64,000 bases of DNA from assembly GCA_964247055.1 (NCBI GenBank), contig OZ176053.1:4464001-4528000 (forward strand), written 5' to 3'. Shown piece by piece: positions 1-11,300 of the stretch (position 1 is the first letter of the stretch; each line of letters starts with the position of its first letter). Made by a program: the position numbers and the translations under genes. The notes under the pieces were generated by a model. It saw nothing but the letters and a program-made list of their open reading frames with translations. It searched no databases and was not told the origin of the DNA. Source of the DNA: Paragordius varius (taxonomy: Eukaryota > Nematomorpha).

Positions 1-330
1 TATGGTATTTAAAGATCAATATCTGTTTTAAAACCATTTTAGATGTTTATGTCAAATTTAAATGTCTTTTAGTTTTATTTTCTTACTTTTTGATTATATT
101 TGATATAGTTTTTATATTTTATCACAATGCTTTTTCAATCGGTAAATACTCACTATTCAAATTTTTTCCTGTGGTGTTTACATATCGCATTAACGGACCA
201 CCGACATATGTAAAATATGGTTAGATATCATTTTTGATACTTTATTTTACCCCCTTTTATGTTTTGTTAAAAAACTTTTCTAATATATATTTTAGATAGG
301 TTTCTAATTTCTTTTTTATTTATAAATTAC

Positions 331-645
331 GTTAGATATATGTATATAAATATTCCCGAATTTTCGTCCATTTTGATTTAATTTGGCATTGACACATTTG
401 AAAACTTTGTTTAACTGCGAGGTAAAGTATCCACAGGTGGTGTGATTAAGAATTGCATATAACACTTCTGGAAAAATTTCCATTTGTGAAAATTTAGTTT
501 GTTCAACAGATACATTAATCTTTGTGTTAGCACCAAATCTACAATATGGATCAGAAATATCGGCACGGAAAAACACGCCCAACACTAAATTTCTGCAATC
601 AGAACGTAGACTTTTGAATAAAATCTTATATTTGCATGACCCCAA
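331..645 (-). CDS. Possible NTR/TIMP-like secreted protein, partial (one exon)
   Basis: The minus strand is open from about 645 to 316, and the frame reads naturally up to a GT donor at 330-329 (exon to 331). The peptide has a CRNLVLGVFFRADISDPYC segment, then TKINVSVEQTKFS, then AILNHTTCGYF and finally KVFKCVNAKL. The spacing and hydrophobic pattern resemble the N-terminal part of netrin-like (NTR) domains such as TIMPs, where a VxRAK strand is followed by a KxxxxFKG strand, an xxCG turn and a YLIAGK strand. That assignment rests on my by-eye alignment only. Upstream, a 34 bp GT-AG segment near 647-680 could link a short Cys-containing exon, but I could not fix the start. The next exon should lie to the left, near or beyond the window edge. 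It may instead be an unrelated Cys-rich protein. Confidence 0.4.
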
Positions 646-1909
646 GAACTATTATTACACAACGAACCATGACCTTCACACAATGCTACAAATAACATCA
701 ATAGTCTATGTTATTTTAATAAGTTGTTAAGATATACGCACATACCTTGTAGACAACCCCATCCAATATTTTACAATGTTACAAAATTAAGTCTACACTG
801 CAAGAAATACTAGTGCAACCCATAAAACTTTTGCAAACATTTTAAAAATGATCTAGCACAACACAATTTTAACATAGATTAGATAATAGAAAGTTATGCA
901 TAAAACAATTAAAAGATACATTTCTTTTATGATTATCTCCTCAATGAATATTTTTTGGAAATTGTCCGCAACTAATATCCTCTGAGAAGCGCGTTTATAA
1001 TTTAGGGCTCATCAATGTCCTTTAATTTATTTCTTTTTTTTTCGATAAGGATTTTTTTTAATTTTATATTGAGATTCCACTTGTTAACAGAAATAATTTT
1101 GATATTTGTCTGACAATCTTATAAATATTTTTCATCCAAATCACACCAAATATACCCTGCTTTGTAGTAACTATTCTTATCCCGCATTAATCCAATTTTT
1201 TAACTGTAAGGCGAAAACCTGCCAACTGTTTTTAAGATTAACTAAAACAACGCGATTTACCAATAATTTAAAATATTTGATCATTCTATTTGATAGCCTT
1301 ATCCTCTCTAATATCTATAGGTGTATTTCAAGTTTGCCGTAAATTACCGATTAATTACTCTTAAAATATACTTCGAAAAATACATGAATATTTTGTATAA
1401 ATACCGTAAATTAATATCCCAATACCTTAAATTTTTTGAATAGCTTAATATAACGATTGGGATTTTGTTTTTTAACTATGGCCATATAGATAGATATTAG
1501 ATAGCCAGTACCACGGTTAAAACAACACTTTCTATCTACAATATCGATTCTTCAATTTTGTCTGAATATAATTTTTTGAATATCATATTTTGATAAATAT
1601 TTGTCTTATCATTAAAATAAAATTGGAATGAAACGCTAATAAGAAAGGCCAAAAAGAATCTTATTTTCGCCTGATCCTATGTCAATAAATTATATATTTA
1701 ATGAATTTTTACGGATCTTCTTCTGACAAAAATTAACACCAATATTTTTCATCTTTTGCATAAACATTCTAATAATCTAATATTATCTTGTTAATAATTA
1801 TTTTGGTAATGTTATGTTCATAAAATTTATTTGCCGTTAAAGTCAATATAAATTTTACAGTATAAACTTAAGTCGTTTTAAAAGTATTACCCTCAAAAAA
1901 ATTAATATT
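646..1909. other. Intergenic, no gene recognised
   Basis: AT-rich sequence between the NTR-like exon and TRMT10C. Short open frames here (for example 1106-1342) have biased, low-complexity composition and no splice or homology support. I see nothing else in it. Confidence 0.5.
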
Positions 1910-3415
1910 ATGTGTTTTGATTTAAATAGCTATAAAAGATATTTATACCCCCTTTTTCTTTTCTCGTTGTTCAGGTATCTTTTCAAAAATGAAATGGCAA
2001 AGAAAAATTTGGAGGAAAAGAAAGAAGCCAAACGCCTACAACGACTTCAGGAGAGGGAGGAGAAAATAAAGGCTGAAGGTGATCATTTGCACTATGGATT
2101 GAATGGGAACACATTAATGTATTTTATACGTGAACCAGACATTAATCGCTCGTATACCTGGAACCTTGTGAAAGCCAATATAGCTAATGAACCCAATCTC
2201 GTGGTTGATTTTAGTTTAGAGGATAAAATGAATACCTTCGAAAAGGGTGAAACAGCTAACCAAATCCGTGAAATGTTACAATTTAATCGTTTAAATCGCT
2301 TCCCATTTAACATAACTTTTACGGGTTGTAAGGGTGTCCCCTCACACAATAAGTTTAGGGCTTCGCCCACCTCTCAACATTATGCGGACAATGAAAATGT
2401 TATGAAAGATAAAAAAGAAGAGATAAAAAATCTTATTAATGCAAACAATGACCCGAATCAATCTTCTGTCGATTCTCAGCCTTTACTGTGCCAACCACTC
2501 ATAAATATTGTGAAACATCGCTTGATTGAAATAGACAACTTTTTAGTAAATTACACAGCCAAATCATATTTAGGTATGGTTTTTTTTCATTTAACTTAGG
2601 TATTTAGCAATTAAGGATTTTGTCAGAAGAAAATAGCTTATTTTATATTTGTATCACCAATTTAAATTTATTAGTTTTAGGTTTTATGTCACATGATTAT
2701 AAAAGATGTATAAAACTTTAGAAATCCTTTCAGAAATTGAAATTTCTTATCATCTAAAAGAATTTTTAATGTTATTTTAAAGAATATAAGTTCTCCTCTT
2801 TATGAATCTCACTCTATAATATTCAATTTTTGGTAAAGAACATTCTTCTCTTTTATTATACCTATAACTAATTTCATACGGGTTTTAAATTTTATATTAA
2901 GCGAGACTTTAGTGGCAAAAATATTAAATTTTAGTTTATCCATTAAAACCGTAATTAATTCTTTACATGATTTATTATGCATAGATTTATATCCCAGAGA
3001 TACCTTAATATATTTGTCGCCCAACGGTGAAGTATTACAAGAATTAATAATATATAGAATTATATGGAAAAATGGGATCCTTATGCCACCTATATTTTAG
3101 GGGGTATTGTGGAAAAAAGTGTTATTGTCCCTTATACGCTAGCTATTTCCAAGCGCCAAAAAATTAGATGTTTGAGATTACCCATTGACAAATATTTAAG
3201 GTATTTTTTAGATAAAATTGTTCTTTTATAGGTGGGGATTAGGAAAGAAGGATTTAACCCTAAATCAAGTTATAGCCATACTTTTAGATTATAAAAACAC
3301 GGGTTCATGGGATATTGCTTTTCGGCATATACCGCGACGCAAATTATTCAATTATCAAAAACAACTAGAAAATGAAGATAAACGTTTTAATAATATTGTT
3401 CAAAATAAATTTTAA
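1910..3415 (+). CDS. TRMT10C: tRNA methyltransferase 10 C / mitochondrial RNase P protein 1
   Basis: SPOUT-family protein that in animals forms the mitochondrial RNase P subcomplex and methylates position 9 of mitochondrial tRNAs. Four exons: 1910-2573, 2913-3031, 3058-3200, 3232-3415, giving 369 codons from the first Met (human about 403). An internal Met at 1994 starts a Lys/Glu-rich helix, so the N-terminal 28 residues are either a mitochondrial presequence or a 5' extension. Conserved blocks are DLYPRDTLIYLSPNG, then DPYATYILGGIVEKS, then LPIDKYLRWGLGKKD, then LTLNQVIAIL and HIPRRK, in the order and spacing of TRMT10C. The 26 bp and 31 bp introns are both required: without them the frame breaks inside conserved motifs. 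Intron 1 is 339 bp. The residue aligned to the family's catalytic Asp (GGxVD) is Glu here. HSFY follows 152 bp downstream on the same strand. Confidence 0.88.
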
Positions 3416-3567
3416 TTAAATTATAACCGTTGAAAAATAAATAATTATTGATAGCATAATCCTGTACACATTTCATGTTCTAGAACGCGTGTTGTATTAA
3501 CTGTTGACAAAAATAATTGTTGGTGTCGGTTGTTCTATTTTTACATTGTTTAAAAAAATACTTTTTT

Positions 3568-4792
3568 ATGATGGCAATGATTTTTAACATGGACACAAAT
3601 GGTGAACCATGTTCCAATGAATTAATAAGCTTGAATAACGTTGTCATGGCAACGCCTTCCTGTTGGGATCCGAACAAAGACACACCGTATAAAATGGTAC
3701 CTTATGTATTATCAGCAAATAAAGAATTAACGTTTCCATATAAATTATTTCGAATCGTTTGCCATTCAAAATCGTCTGCTATTACATGGAATGTAGATGG
3801 TAAAAGTGTTTTAATTAATATAAACGAATTTCAAAGCGAATACTTAAATAAGGGAATATTTCAAACAAAACGATTGGCAAGCTTTGTGCGACAATTGAAT
3901 TTATATGGATTTAAAAAGGTAAAGGATCAAAGATTTATAAAAGAACGAGATACCAATAATAATATTTGGCAATACGAGCATAAGTATTTTAAAAAGGAAC
4001 ATCCAAACTTACTAGTATATGTCAATAGAACTCATCCAATACGCGCACGATCTAGAAAATCTGTGGTTACAAACGTTCGAGAAGTTAATAATTGTCAGAT
4101 AAATAATATTTCGTTTGAACCTTATCAAAACGACATTGGACATAATCAATTGCTCGCTTGTAATCCTGGGTATTATGAAGATGCCAATATACTATATCCT
4201 GAAACGGAGTTAGGATTAGATGAAATGCCTAGGTTTGAAGAATATGATGAAAATTCGAACTCCATAGAAAAGATATTAACTGACGTTGCATATGAAAATG
4301 AAAATTTTAACCAAACGAAGAGCGAAAATTTAGAATATAAAATTCAAAAACGACGACGTCGAAGAACCAAAAATTCTGAAGATGAAAAATATCTACCTCA
4401 ACCATATTGCAACAAGTTAGAATAATTTAAAAAGTAGGGTTTTAATGGATACAACTAATCAAAGCTTGCAATATGATTATCCTCAAGAATATTATCAATG
4501 CCAACCAGTTGAAAAAGTATTTTTTATTTAAATTTAGATGTATTATAATATACAATCACCAATTGTTCCGACTGAAGAAATTTTACCGAATTTTTCAAAT
4601 TTTCAAAATAACACCGCTTATCATATTCCAACGCTAAGTCCAGTTGAAATGCATTGGCGACTAAATGATGCGGTAGAATACCAAAATCACATTCCAAATT
4701 ACATGGAAATGGACAGGCCTATTGTTACTTATGAAAGACCAAATGTTGTGGTACCAACCAATAATGCAATAGGTGGACATTTGGAAGTTTAA
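3568..4792 (+). CDS. HSFY: HSFY-like heat shock factor family protein
   Basis: Nuclear DNA-binding protein of the HSF superfamily. Exons are 3568-4415, 4438-4516 and 4538-4792; the protein is 393 aa. The winged-helix domain spans about residues 56-155: FPYKLFRIV, the recognition helix SFVRQLNLYGFKK (105-117), then YFKKEHPNLLVYVNR. The last motif matches the YNPNFKRGYPQLLVRVKR end of HSFY rather than HSF1-4. A basic run KRRRRRTK near residue 261 looks like a nuclear signal. I see no heptad-repeat trimerisation region, as expected for HSFY and unlike classical HSF1. The start at 3568 is the first ATG of the frame. Introns of 22 and 21 bp are needed to reach the 85-codon Tyr/Pro/Asn-rich last exon; the 21 bp intron contains an in-frame TAA. 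A poly(A) signal lies at 4857. The exact family (HSFY, HSFX or HSF5) is not certain. Confidence 0.82.
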
Positions 4793-4837
4793 TTGGTTTT
4801 CTATTTTGTTGAATTTATATATTTATTTGTTAAATAT

Positions 4838-4843
4838 TTTATT
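4838..4843 (-). terminator. Poly(A) signal AATAAA for CFAP20
   Basis: AATAAA on the minus strand, 27 bp after the CFAP20 stop; a second copy lies at 4822-4827. Both are within the 77 bp between the two convergent stop codons. Confidence 0.45.
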
Positions 4844-4856
4844 GTTGTAATTGTTA

Positions 4857-4862
4857 AATAAA
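4857..4862 (+). terminator. Poly(A) signal AATAAA for HSFY
   Basis: AATAAA begins 65 bp after the HSFY stop codon. Cleavage 10-30 nt further on would fall inside the antisense last exon of CFAP20, so the two messages should overlap tail to tail. Confidence 0.5.
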
Positions 4863-4869
4863 TAATTAT

Positions 4870-6066
4870 TCACGATTTAGTGCTTTTTTTGATTGGTAAA
4901 TATAATTTAAATTCTGGTGGAAGATCTTCTTCGACATATAACCTATCTGAGAAGTAAATACGCCTCAATCGGCAGTTGGCATGTATCTAAAAAATATATA
5001 AAGTCAAAGTTAAAAAATGTTCTGTTTTCAACAAAGGGTGTCCCACGTGCGGCCTTCCGAGAGATTCTGTGCGGCCCACGTAAAATTTTAAAATCCATAT
5101 TTACAATAATATGTTCTTAAAATATTAAAATTGAGATTTTTTTAATTTATTTTGAAATTAAATATATCGAACTGGCAACGAACTAGAAACATTTTAATTA
5201 TGTTAGTATTTTAAACATTATTTTAGAAATTCAAGTAATATGTATATTAATGCCCATGTAAATTTTAAAAGCGGCCCGCCGCAATTTTAATACCGCCCAC
5301 GAAGCCATTACTGTTGAACACACCTCCGACCTAAAAATAGCTAATAAAACATTACCTAACTCTTTAGAATTTGCACCCAGACCGTTTGGTTCCGGAACCG
5401 CAGTTCTTTCTCATTAAAAATATTTATTTTGATACAAAAAAGAAGAAACGTAACTATGCTAATACTTCGGATTCATTTACATTATATACAAACTAAGCTA
5501 TTTGTAAATTCAACAAACCAAAAAATGACCTGACAAATATTATTTACCTGAACTCTTAAAGTTTCGACATAGGTAGAACCATAGGCGCGTTTTACGAAGT
5601 CTGGTAAATTCATTTGGATAACGTTCCAACCTTCATCCATTCTAAGAGGCATTGTGCAAATGTAAGGTTTTATACGCGTACTACTTTGATAATTGCTGGC
5701 TCGAAACCTTCGTATTATATTTTTATCATCCAATACCTGAATAATATATTGGCTAAAAAAAAATTTACTTGAACTTCGAACGTAAAATATTTATTGAGAT
5801 TTTTAACAATCAACACCATGTAAGGTAATTTTATGCCTAAGGTTTTTTTAATATCCATAGGGCATGTAATGTATGTCGTGCTAACATTGTTGCCAATTAT
5901 CTCTATAATCAAGGATTGTATATCATTATCGGATATCCTTTTGATGTGGCCATTTTTTACCTTTTTTTAATAAAGATAATACTTTAGTGTCCCATAACTG
6001 TAATGGCTTAGTTCCCAAACTATATAAAATAGACAAATACCCACTTTGAAATGTGTTTTTTAACAT
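4870..6066 (-). CDS. CFAP20: Cilia- and flagella-associated protein 20 (BUG22)
   Basis: Axonemal microtubule inner protein of cilia and basal bodies. Exons on the minus strand: 6066-5983, 5960-5769, 5736-5548 and 4986-4870. The spliced product is 193 aa, the same length as the human protein. Near-identical blocks run through the whole length: [20 protein letters not shown] at the start, [31 protein letters not shown], then [13 protein letters not shown] and IYFSDRLY near the end. Introns are 22, 32 and 561 bp. The last exon is easily missed because the intron before it can be read through to a spurious stop near 5482; the true C-terminus ([10 protein letters not shown]) lies 561 bp further on. 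The long intron 3 holds a hAT-like MITE remnant. The gene converges on HSFY. Presence of this gene implies a ciliated animal. Confidence 0.95.
5034..5326. mobile_element. Degenerate hAT-like MITE in CFAP20 intron 3
   Basis: The left side begins near AGGGTGTCCCACGTGCGGCC and the right side ends near GTTGAACACACCT, an approximate inverted pair. Interior GCGGCCC blocks recur in opposite orientation on both sides. The CAGGGGTGTTCAAC-type end and GC-rich flanks are typical of hAT non-autonomous elements in animals. The ends are diverged and no target duplication is clear. Confidence 0.35.
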
Positions 6067-8380
6067 TTTTTTAATACATTCACATTATAATGTGGTAAAT
6101 TCAAAAATATCATAAAATTTAAACTTTTTTGACTACAAACACAGATAATCGAAATGATTTAGCTCATTTTGGAATATGATAGATATTAAGCATAGATTTT
6201 TTGCCATTTTTTACGGTACCGTATTATCTGCATCCAAATTAGGCCCCTTATTTTAATTTGAGAGCAAACGCCTTGAATCAATTTTTTTCTTGCATTTATG
6301 GTGTTTGTGATCGTTTAATACAGGGGTGTTTAACTAACGGGTCACATGCTTAAAATTCTAATGCATTTATCTCCCAATTCAAATATAATAAAACTGGAAC
6401 TCGCCAAAAAGGCCTTCAAATTTGCAGATATTTATACTCAAAAGATAAATAAATAAGTCAGGACCATAAAAAGGGCCGCGGTGTTGCCATAAAAAAATAT
6501 AGTCATTTGAGGCCAATTTACATTATTAATTAGGTGATGGTTTTATAAACTTAAATATCGATTATAATTTTATAAACATCCTTTTTCGTTACAGAATGTA
6601 ATTAATTTAGCCTTTAAATTATTGATTACATTAGACAAAAAAATTTAACTTTTTTTAAGTGCCATTATTGAAAATTATAAATTTATTTCATTAAAGCACA
6701 TATAAATTGGTCAGACGCCTAACTTTTATTAATGTTTATCGATAATTTTGTGTCCCGATCTGATTTAACAGTTATTTAGGTGTATATAATAAAATTTATC
6801 CTTATATAAGGGAAAAATTTTCACAGACAAACTAATTTAATAATCATATCATTTATTTTAAGATAGTAATTTGGGTTTTAGTATAAAAAAAGCTTTTGGC
6901 TCGCTTTTTTAAAATTTATTATTATCTATTTTACCTAGTTGATACTAACACATTGTTATAACTGTGAATTTATTACATAATTGTTAAAAAGATCAAAACC
7001 ACTTTATACTTTGTTTTAAGTCGTTGATATTTTGAAATTATAAGCCTCCTGATGAAAATAAATCAATATGGATTAGATGGTAATTTTTTTATAATCGAAA
7101 AACTAAAAAATGTTTTGAATGACATAAAATCAAAAAACTTTGTTTTAGTTATTTTTATGCATTTAAATATATTAATTAAGAATGAAGCTCTGGCTTCGCG
7201 CGTTTGTCGGTTCATATGTCCAATATTAATATCGATTTAAAACATATTAGTATGCATTTTATAGAGTTTTCCTCACTCTTTCGGATATTACAAATGGGCA
7301 TTTGTTGTATATTTTCAAAGAAGAAACATTATTAAGTAAAATTTTGATAAAGAGAGCGCATAAAAAAATCAAATTATAAAAAATTCTTAGGTGGTATTAT
7401 AATTTTTATTTCAGATTAACTGTTAAAATGATAGTAAATATCAGAAAATGTAAAAACTCGTCTAGTATTTCCACATTTTTGTTGTTTATATTTAAATCGT
7501 CCTTTTATTGTTCTAAAATAAAATTTAAGCATGGTTGCTTACATAAAATCACATGCACAAGAATTATTTTTGATGAACACCATTGTGCATTTTACAATTT
7601 TATATTAAAAAATAATAGACTTAATTGGTCATAAATATGTCATTACATGAAATTACGACATAGTTTTCACTATGGTAAAACAACAATTTAGTGGTTGTTT
7701 TGCATTTATAAAAAAATACAGTTTGTTGGGATTTAATAAATATTTAATGATGTCCATGTGACATAATTTTTATATGTGGACGATATATGTTTATCCATTT
7801 ATTTAATTAATCATATATCCCGTTAGGAACAAGTATTCAAAATTTTTTAATTTGAATAAACGCGAATTTTAAATCTTCAATTTTCTTTGACAGGTAATGT
7901 TAAGTTCAAGCTCCAATTGTGTAAATTTTAGTTATTTCCTATTACACCCCCACAGTCTGTATAAAACTTCTACTTGAAAGACTTTATAAATTATATTAAG
8001 TGGTTTAAAATCATAGTGTAGGGCTCCAATATAAGAATAAATATAAAAAATAGAAAAGCCATGGTTTTAAATGCTCTGATCAAAACAATTTTTTATTTAA
8101 ATTTGAAGACAAAATATTTTTTCACGCTGATACACTTATCATCTAAGTCACAACGCAGCAAGACAGAGAATTGCTAGTAACATATATATGAAAGAATCTA
8201 AATTTGAAATGTTTTAATCTTTTATCAAATTATTAGTTGAGCTAACTATAACATAACGGTAAATGGAGTAAACTAAAAATGTATCAAAGAATCATTGGTA
8301 TCCATAGGTTTTATTTATAAAAATAAATATATATTCACAAAAACAAAACAATAGTGTCTTTGATATCCAAATAAATTATA
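6067..8380. other. Intergenic between CFAP20 and the BRD7/9 gene
   Basis: This stretch is the shared 5' flank of CFAP20 and the 3' flank of the BRD gene. Apart from a hAT-like end near 6321, I see only AT-rich sequence. Open frames at 7052-7240 and 7428-7634 are Lys/Ile/Phe-rich and show no recognisable motif. Confidence 0.5.
6321..6520. mobile_element. hAT-like MITE fragment
   Basis: Starts with CAGGGGTGTTTAAC, close to the terminal repeat of the better preserved copy at 43225. A GC-rich GGGCCGCGGTGTTG block occurs near 6473. No matching right end is recognisable, so the end coordinate is approximate. Confidence 0.35.
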
Positions 8381-11300
8381 TTATATCGTTCTAATGTGCG
8401 TTTGAAGTGACTTCCATGCCAAAGTTTTCTGAATCATTTCTGAATTCATTAAATTTTTTGGTTGAGTCATCGAACTCAAATTTGTAATATCGCTTCGTAT
8501 CTACAAATATTATATAAAAAAAGATGACCAAGTATTTAATATTTGGTTAAAATGAAATTTGGCATAATTTATTTTACTTTTTCGGCCAAATTTTTCTCTT
8601 GAGTAAACGGATTAGGTACACGACTTAAGTGTTGCAAAGGTATAGATAATCTTTTAGTTTGAATGCTATCCAATTGTAACAATTGGTCCGATATGCGTTC
8701 GAATGCGTTGCGAACAGTATTAGGTAAATTACTAAATTATTATTATATAATAAAATCGCTTATTTTCACAAAAGATAGTTTAAATATATAGCATTATCAT
8801 AATTATACACCGTAAAAATTCAAATTATAGGGACAAAATATATAAATATGGAGACAATTTGTTTTACAAAGACCGCTGTTTTTTTAAACCTTATTTTTTG
8901 TATATAATTTATTTAACTACAATTGTAAAATATAATGTTGTGGTACTATTTCATATGCAAATTTAAACAATGAGTTATAATCAAATCAAATTTAAAAACA
9001 GGGTTGTCCTTTTATTTTTACATTTTGTAAATAATTTCAATTTTACTGTATTCAAAAACCATATTACCTATAATCGATATCAGTATTGTTAGCTATTTCA
9101 TATGTACTGTTTAAGGATAACAAATCATCTAAATGTAAAATAAATTTACAAACATAGGAATAATAATTAAATAAAACAGTAAAGTTCTGAAAATTATAAA
9201 TATAAATTTGCATATTGAAAAATGGATGGTTATTAATAAAAAAATTAATGTATATGCCGTATTAATACAATAATTAAAAGTTTAAGTTTAATAATACCCA
9301 AATATCTAAATTAGAAAACAATTTTCATATATAATGTATTATTTAAGATCCAAAGATTATAATCGGAATTCTGGTAATCCTTTATCAAAAGCACATATAC
9401 ACCTAATCTATTTTAAAGAAAATTTGCGTTTTTCCTGAAAATTTATAATATTTTAATGTTAAGTTACCTCTCAAAAGTAAATCTGTGTCCTCCTTAGATA
9501 TATTAGCATTGCTTGTATCGTAAAATGGTGCAAATGACATAAATGGATGATAATTGTCATCCAAATAAGCGTTATCCAAGTATTTAACTGGAACATATAT
9601 ATATATATATATATAAATCATAAATTTATTGTTAGAGTAGACCACAGTTAGGAAAAATTTTAAAGTTACAAATTAAAAATATATTTAATACTATATGTTA
9701 TTTTCAGTCGTATTGCATTTAATACCGATTCCAAACAATAAGAGGAACAATTAAGCTTATAATATATGAAAACCTTAGTTAGAAAACCGAATTTATAATT
9801 CTAATCAACATCCTAAAAAATTTTCTCAGTTAGTATAATTATTTTGTAAAAATTCTTAAGGTTTTTAATTAAATATGAGATATACAGAATTGGTCATAAT
9901 TTTAAAATTAAGAAAAACAAACCTGGAACCACTTTGTTTCCTAACAAGTTATTTGCCTTTGTATTATGGTATGTTTTTTGTGAATCTTTAATCATGTCAG
10001 TTCCCTTAGTAAAACATTGCCTCTCCAAATCGCCCAAAGTAACAGACTTTTTTGTATCAGCGTTGGTATGGTTAACAAAGGGTAAATAGGTAAGATTTTC
10101 ATTCTAAATTATATACAGCATTTACAATTCAATTCAAATTCACCCTAAAAATAAATTATGTGTTTTCAGGCTAATATAACTCATTATTGATATGAAATAT
10201 GTTTTTCAAGCATAGTTATTATTTCAGTGTTATATTAATTTTAAACAATATTTCATTTTTTCACAAATAAAAAAAATATAGATAATTTTTATCTTTAAAA
10301 AACACATAATTTATTTAATTTGAATTGTTCAAGAGTGAATTTGAGCTGTAAATGGTATATAATAATTTTAGAATTTTAATCATCATCGCTAAACATTTAA
10401 AAATAATTTTGTATATGCATTAAAGTAAAAACTACATAAACTTGTTTATCCAAATTCCATATAATAATATATTATTAAAGTTATTTTATATACTGTAGAT
10501 TCTTCTGTTTGAGACATTAGCATTTCATACAAGGATGGTCCTGTTATTTTAAAAAGTATAAAAGCAATATCTCAAAATTTTTTGTAAAACATACGAAATG
10601 TAATTATTACTTTGTTTTTTAATAGTGGTAGGGAAAAAATATTTGTAGACATCAATGGTTTCACTTTTTTTTCTATCACCTTCATTTTTATCGTTTGATG
10701 AATCAGTCTATAATATAATGGGAAATCAAAAAAAATTTGTCGAATTAACTTATATTAAGAGATTGATAATTAATCAGTTATTAAATTATAATGAATATAA
10801 TCAAATAGTTAAAACAACGCCAGCATATTTCAAAAGGATATATTTATAGCCAATTTTCTCAGATAAAACCAGTTTTTAAGTAAAATTAACTTTTAATCGA
10901 TACATACCAATTCTAAATGGCTGATCTTACCAGTCATTCATTAAATAACTTATTTTAATTTTCTGAGACATAGTGGATAGGTTTCGCAAAAAGAGAGTTT
11001 GAAATATAAATAGTCCATGAAACGTAATTTAGTTAAAAACATGTTTTAAAAAGATCAAAGATCTAAAAAGCGTATTCTAATTATTTTCTTATTCCAAATT
11101 TACTATATCAAAAACTCGACTATTAGAATATTACATAAAAATATAAGTATGGGTAAATATACACTTTATACTAATTTTTCATTATTATGGCTTGATAGCA
11201 TTTAGAATTAAGCAAATATTATTGGCCAAGAGGAAAAAAGGGCGAAAAAATGCATATGTTAATATTTACGAAATTTAAGCTTATAATTATATTTTTCTTT

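Noticed and set aside
3032-3057. Frameshift or pseudogene in TRMT10C
   Set aside because: The apparent frame break is a 26 bp GT-AG intron; both sides are conserved and in phase once it is removed.
4917-5120. Plus-strand 67-codon open frame after HSFY
   Set aside because: It is antisense to the last exon of CFAP20, whose minus-strand translation ([18 protein letters not shown]) is clearly conserved.
5482-5547. Read-through C-terminus of CFAP20
   Set aside because: The frame continues to a stop, but the peptide does not match CFAP20. Splicing at 5547 to 4986 restores the family C-terminus and the exact 193 aa length.
9403-9467. Extension of the BRD exon at 9587-9468 into 9403
   Set aside because: The donor at 9467 and the following exon at 9128 agree in phase; the extension is intron sequence.
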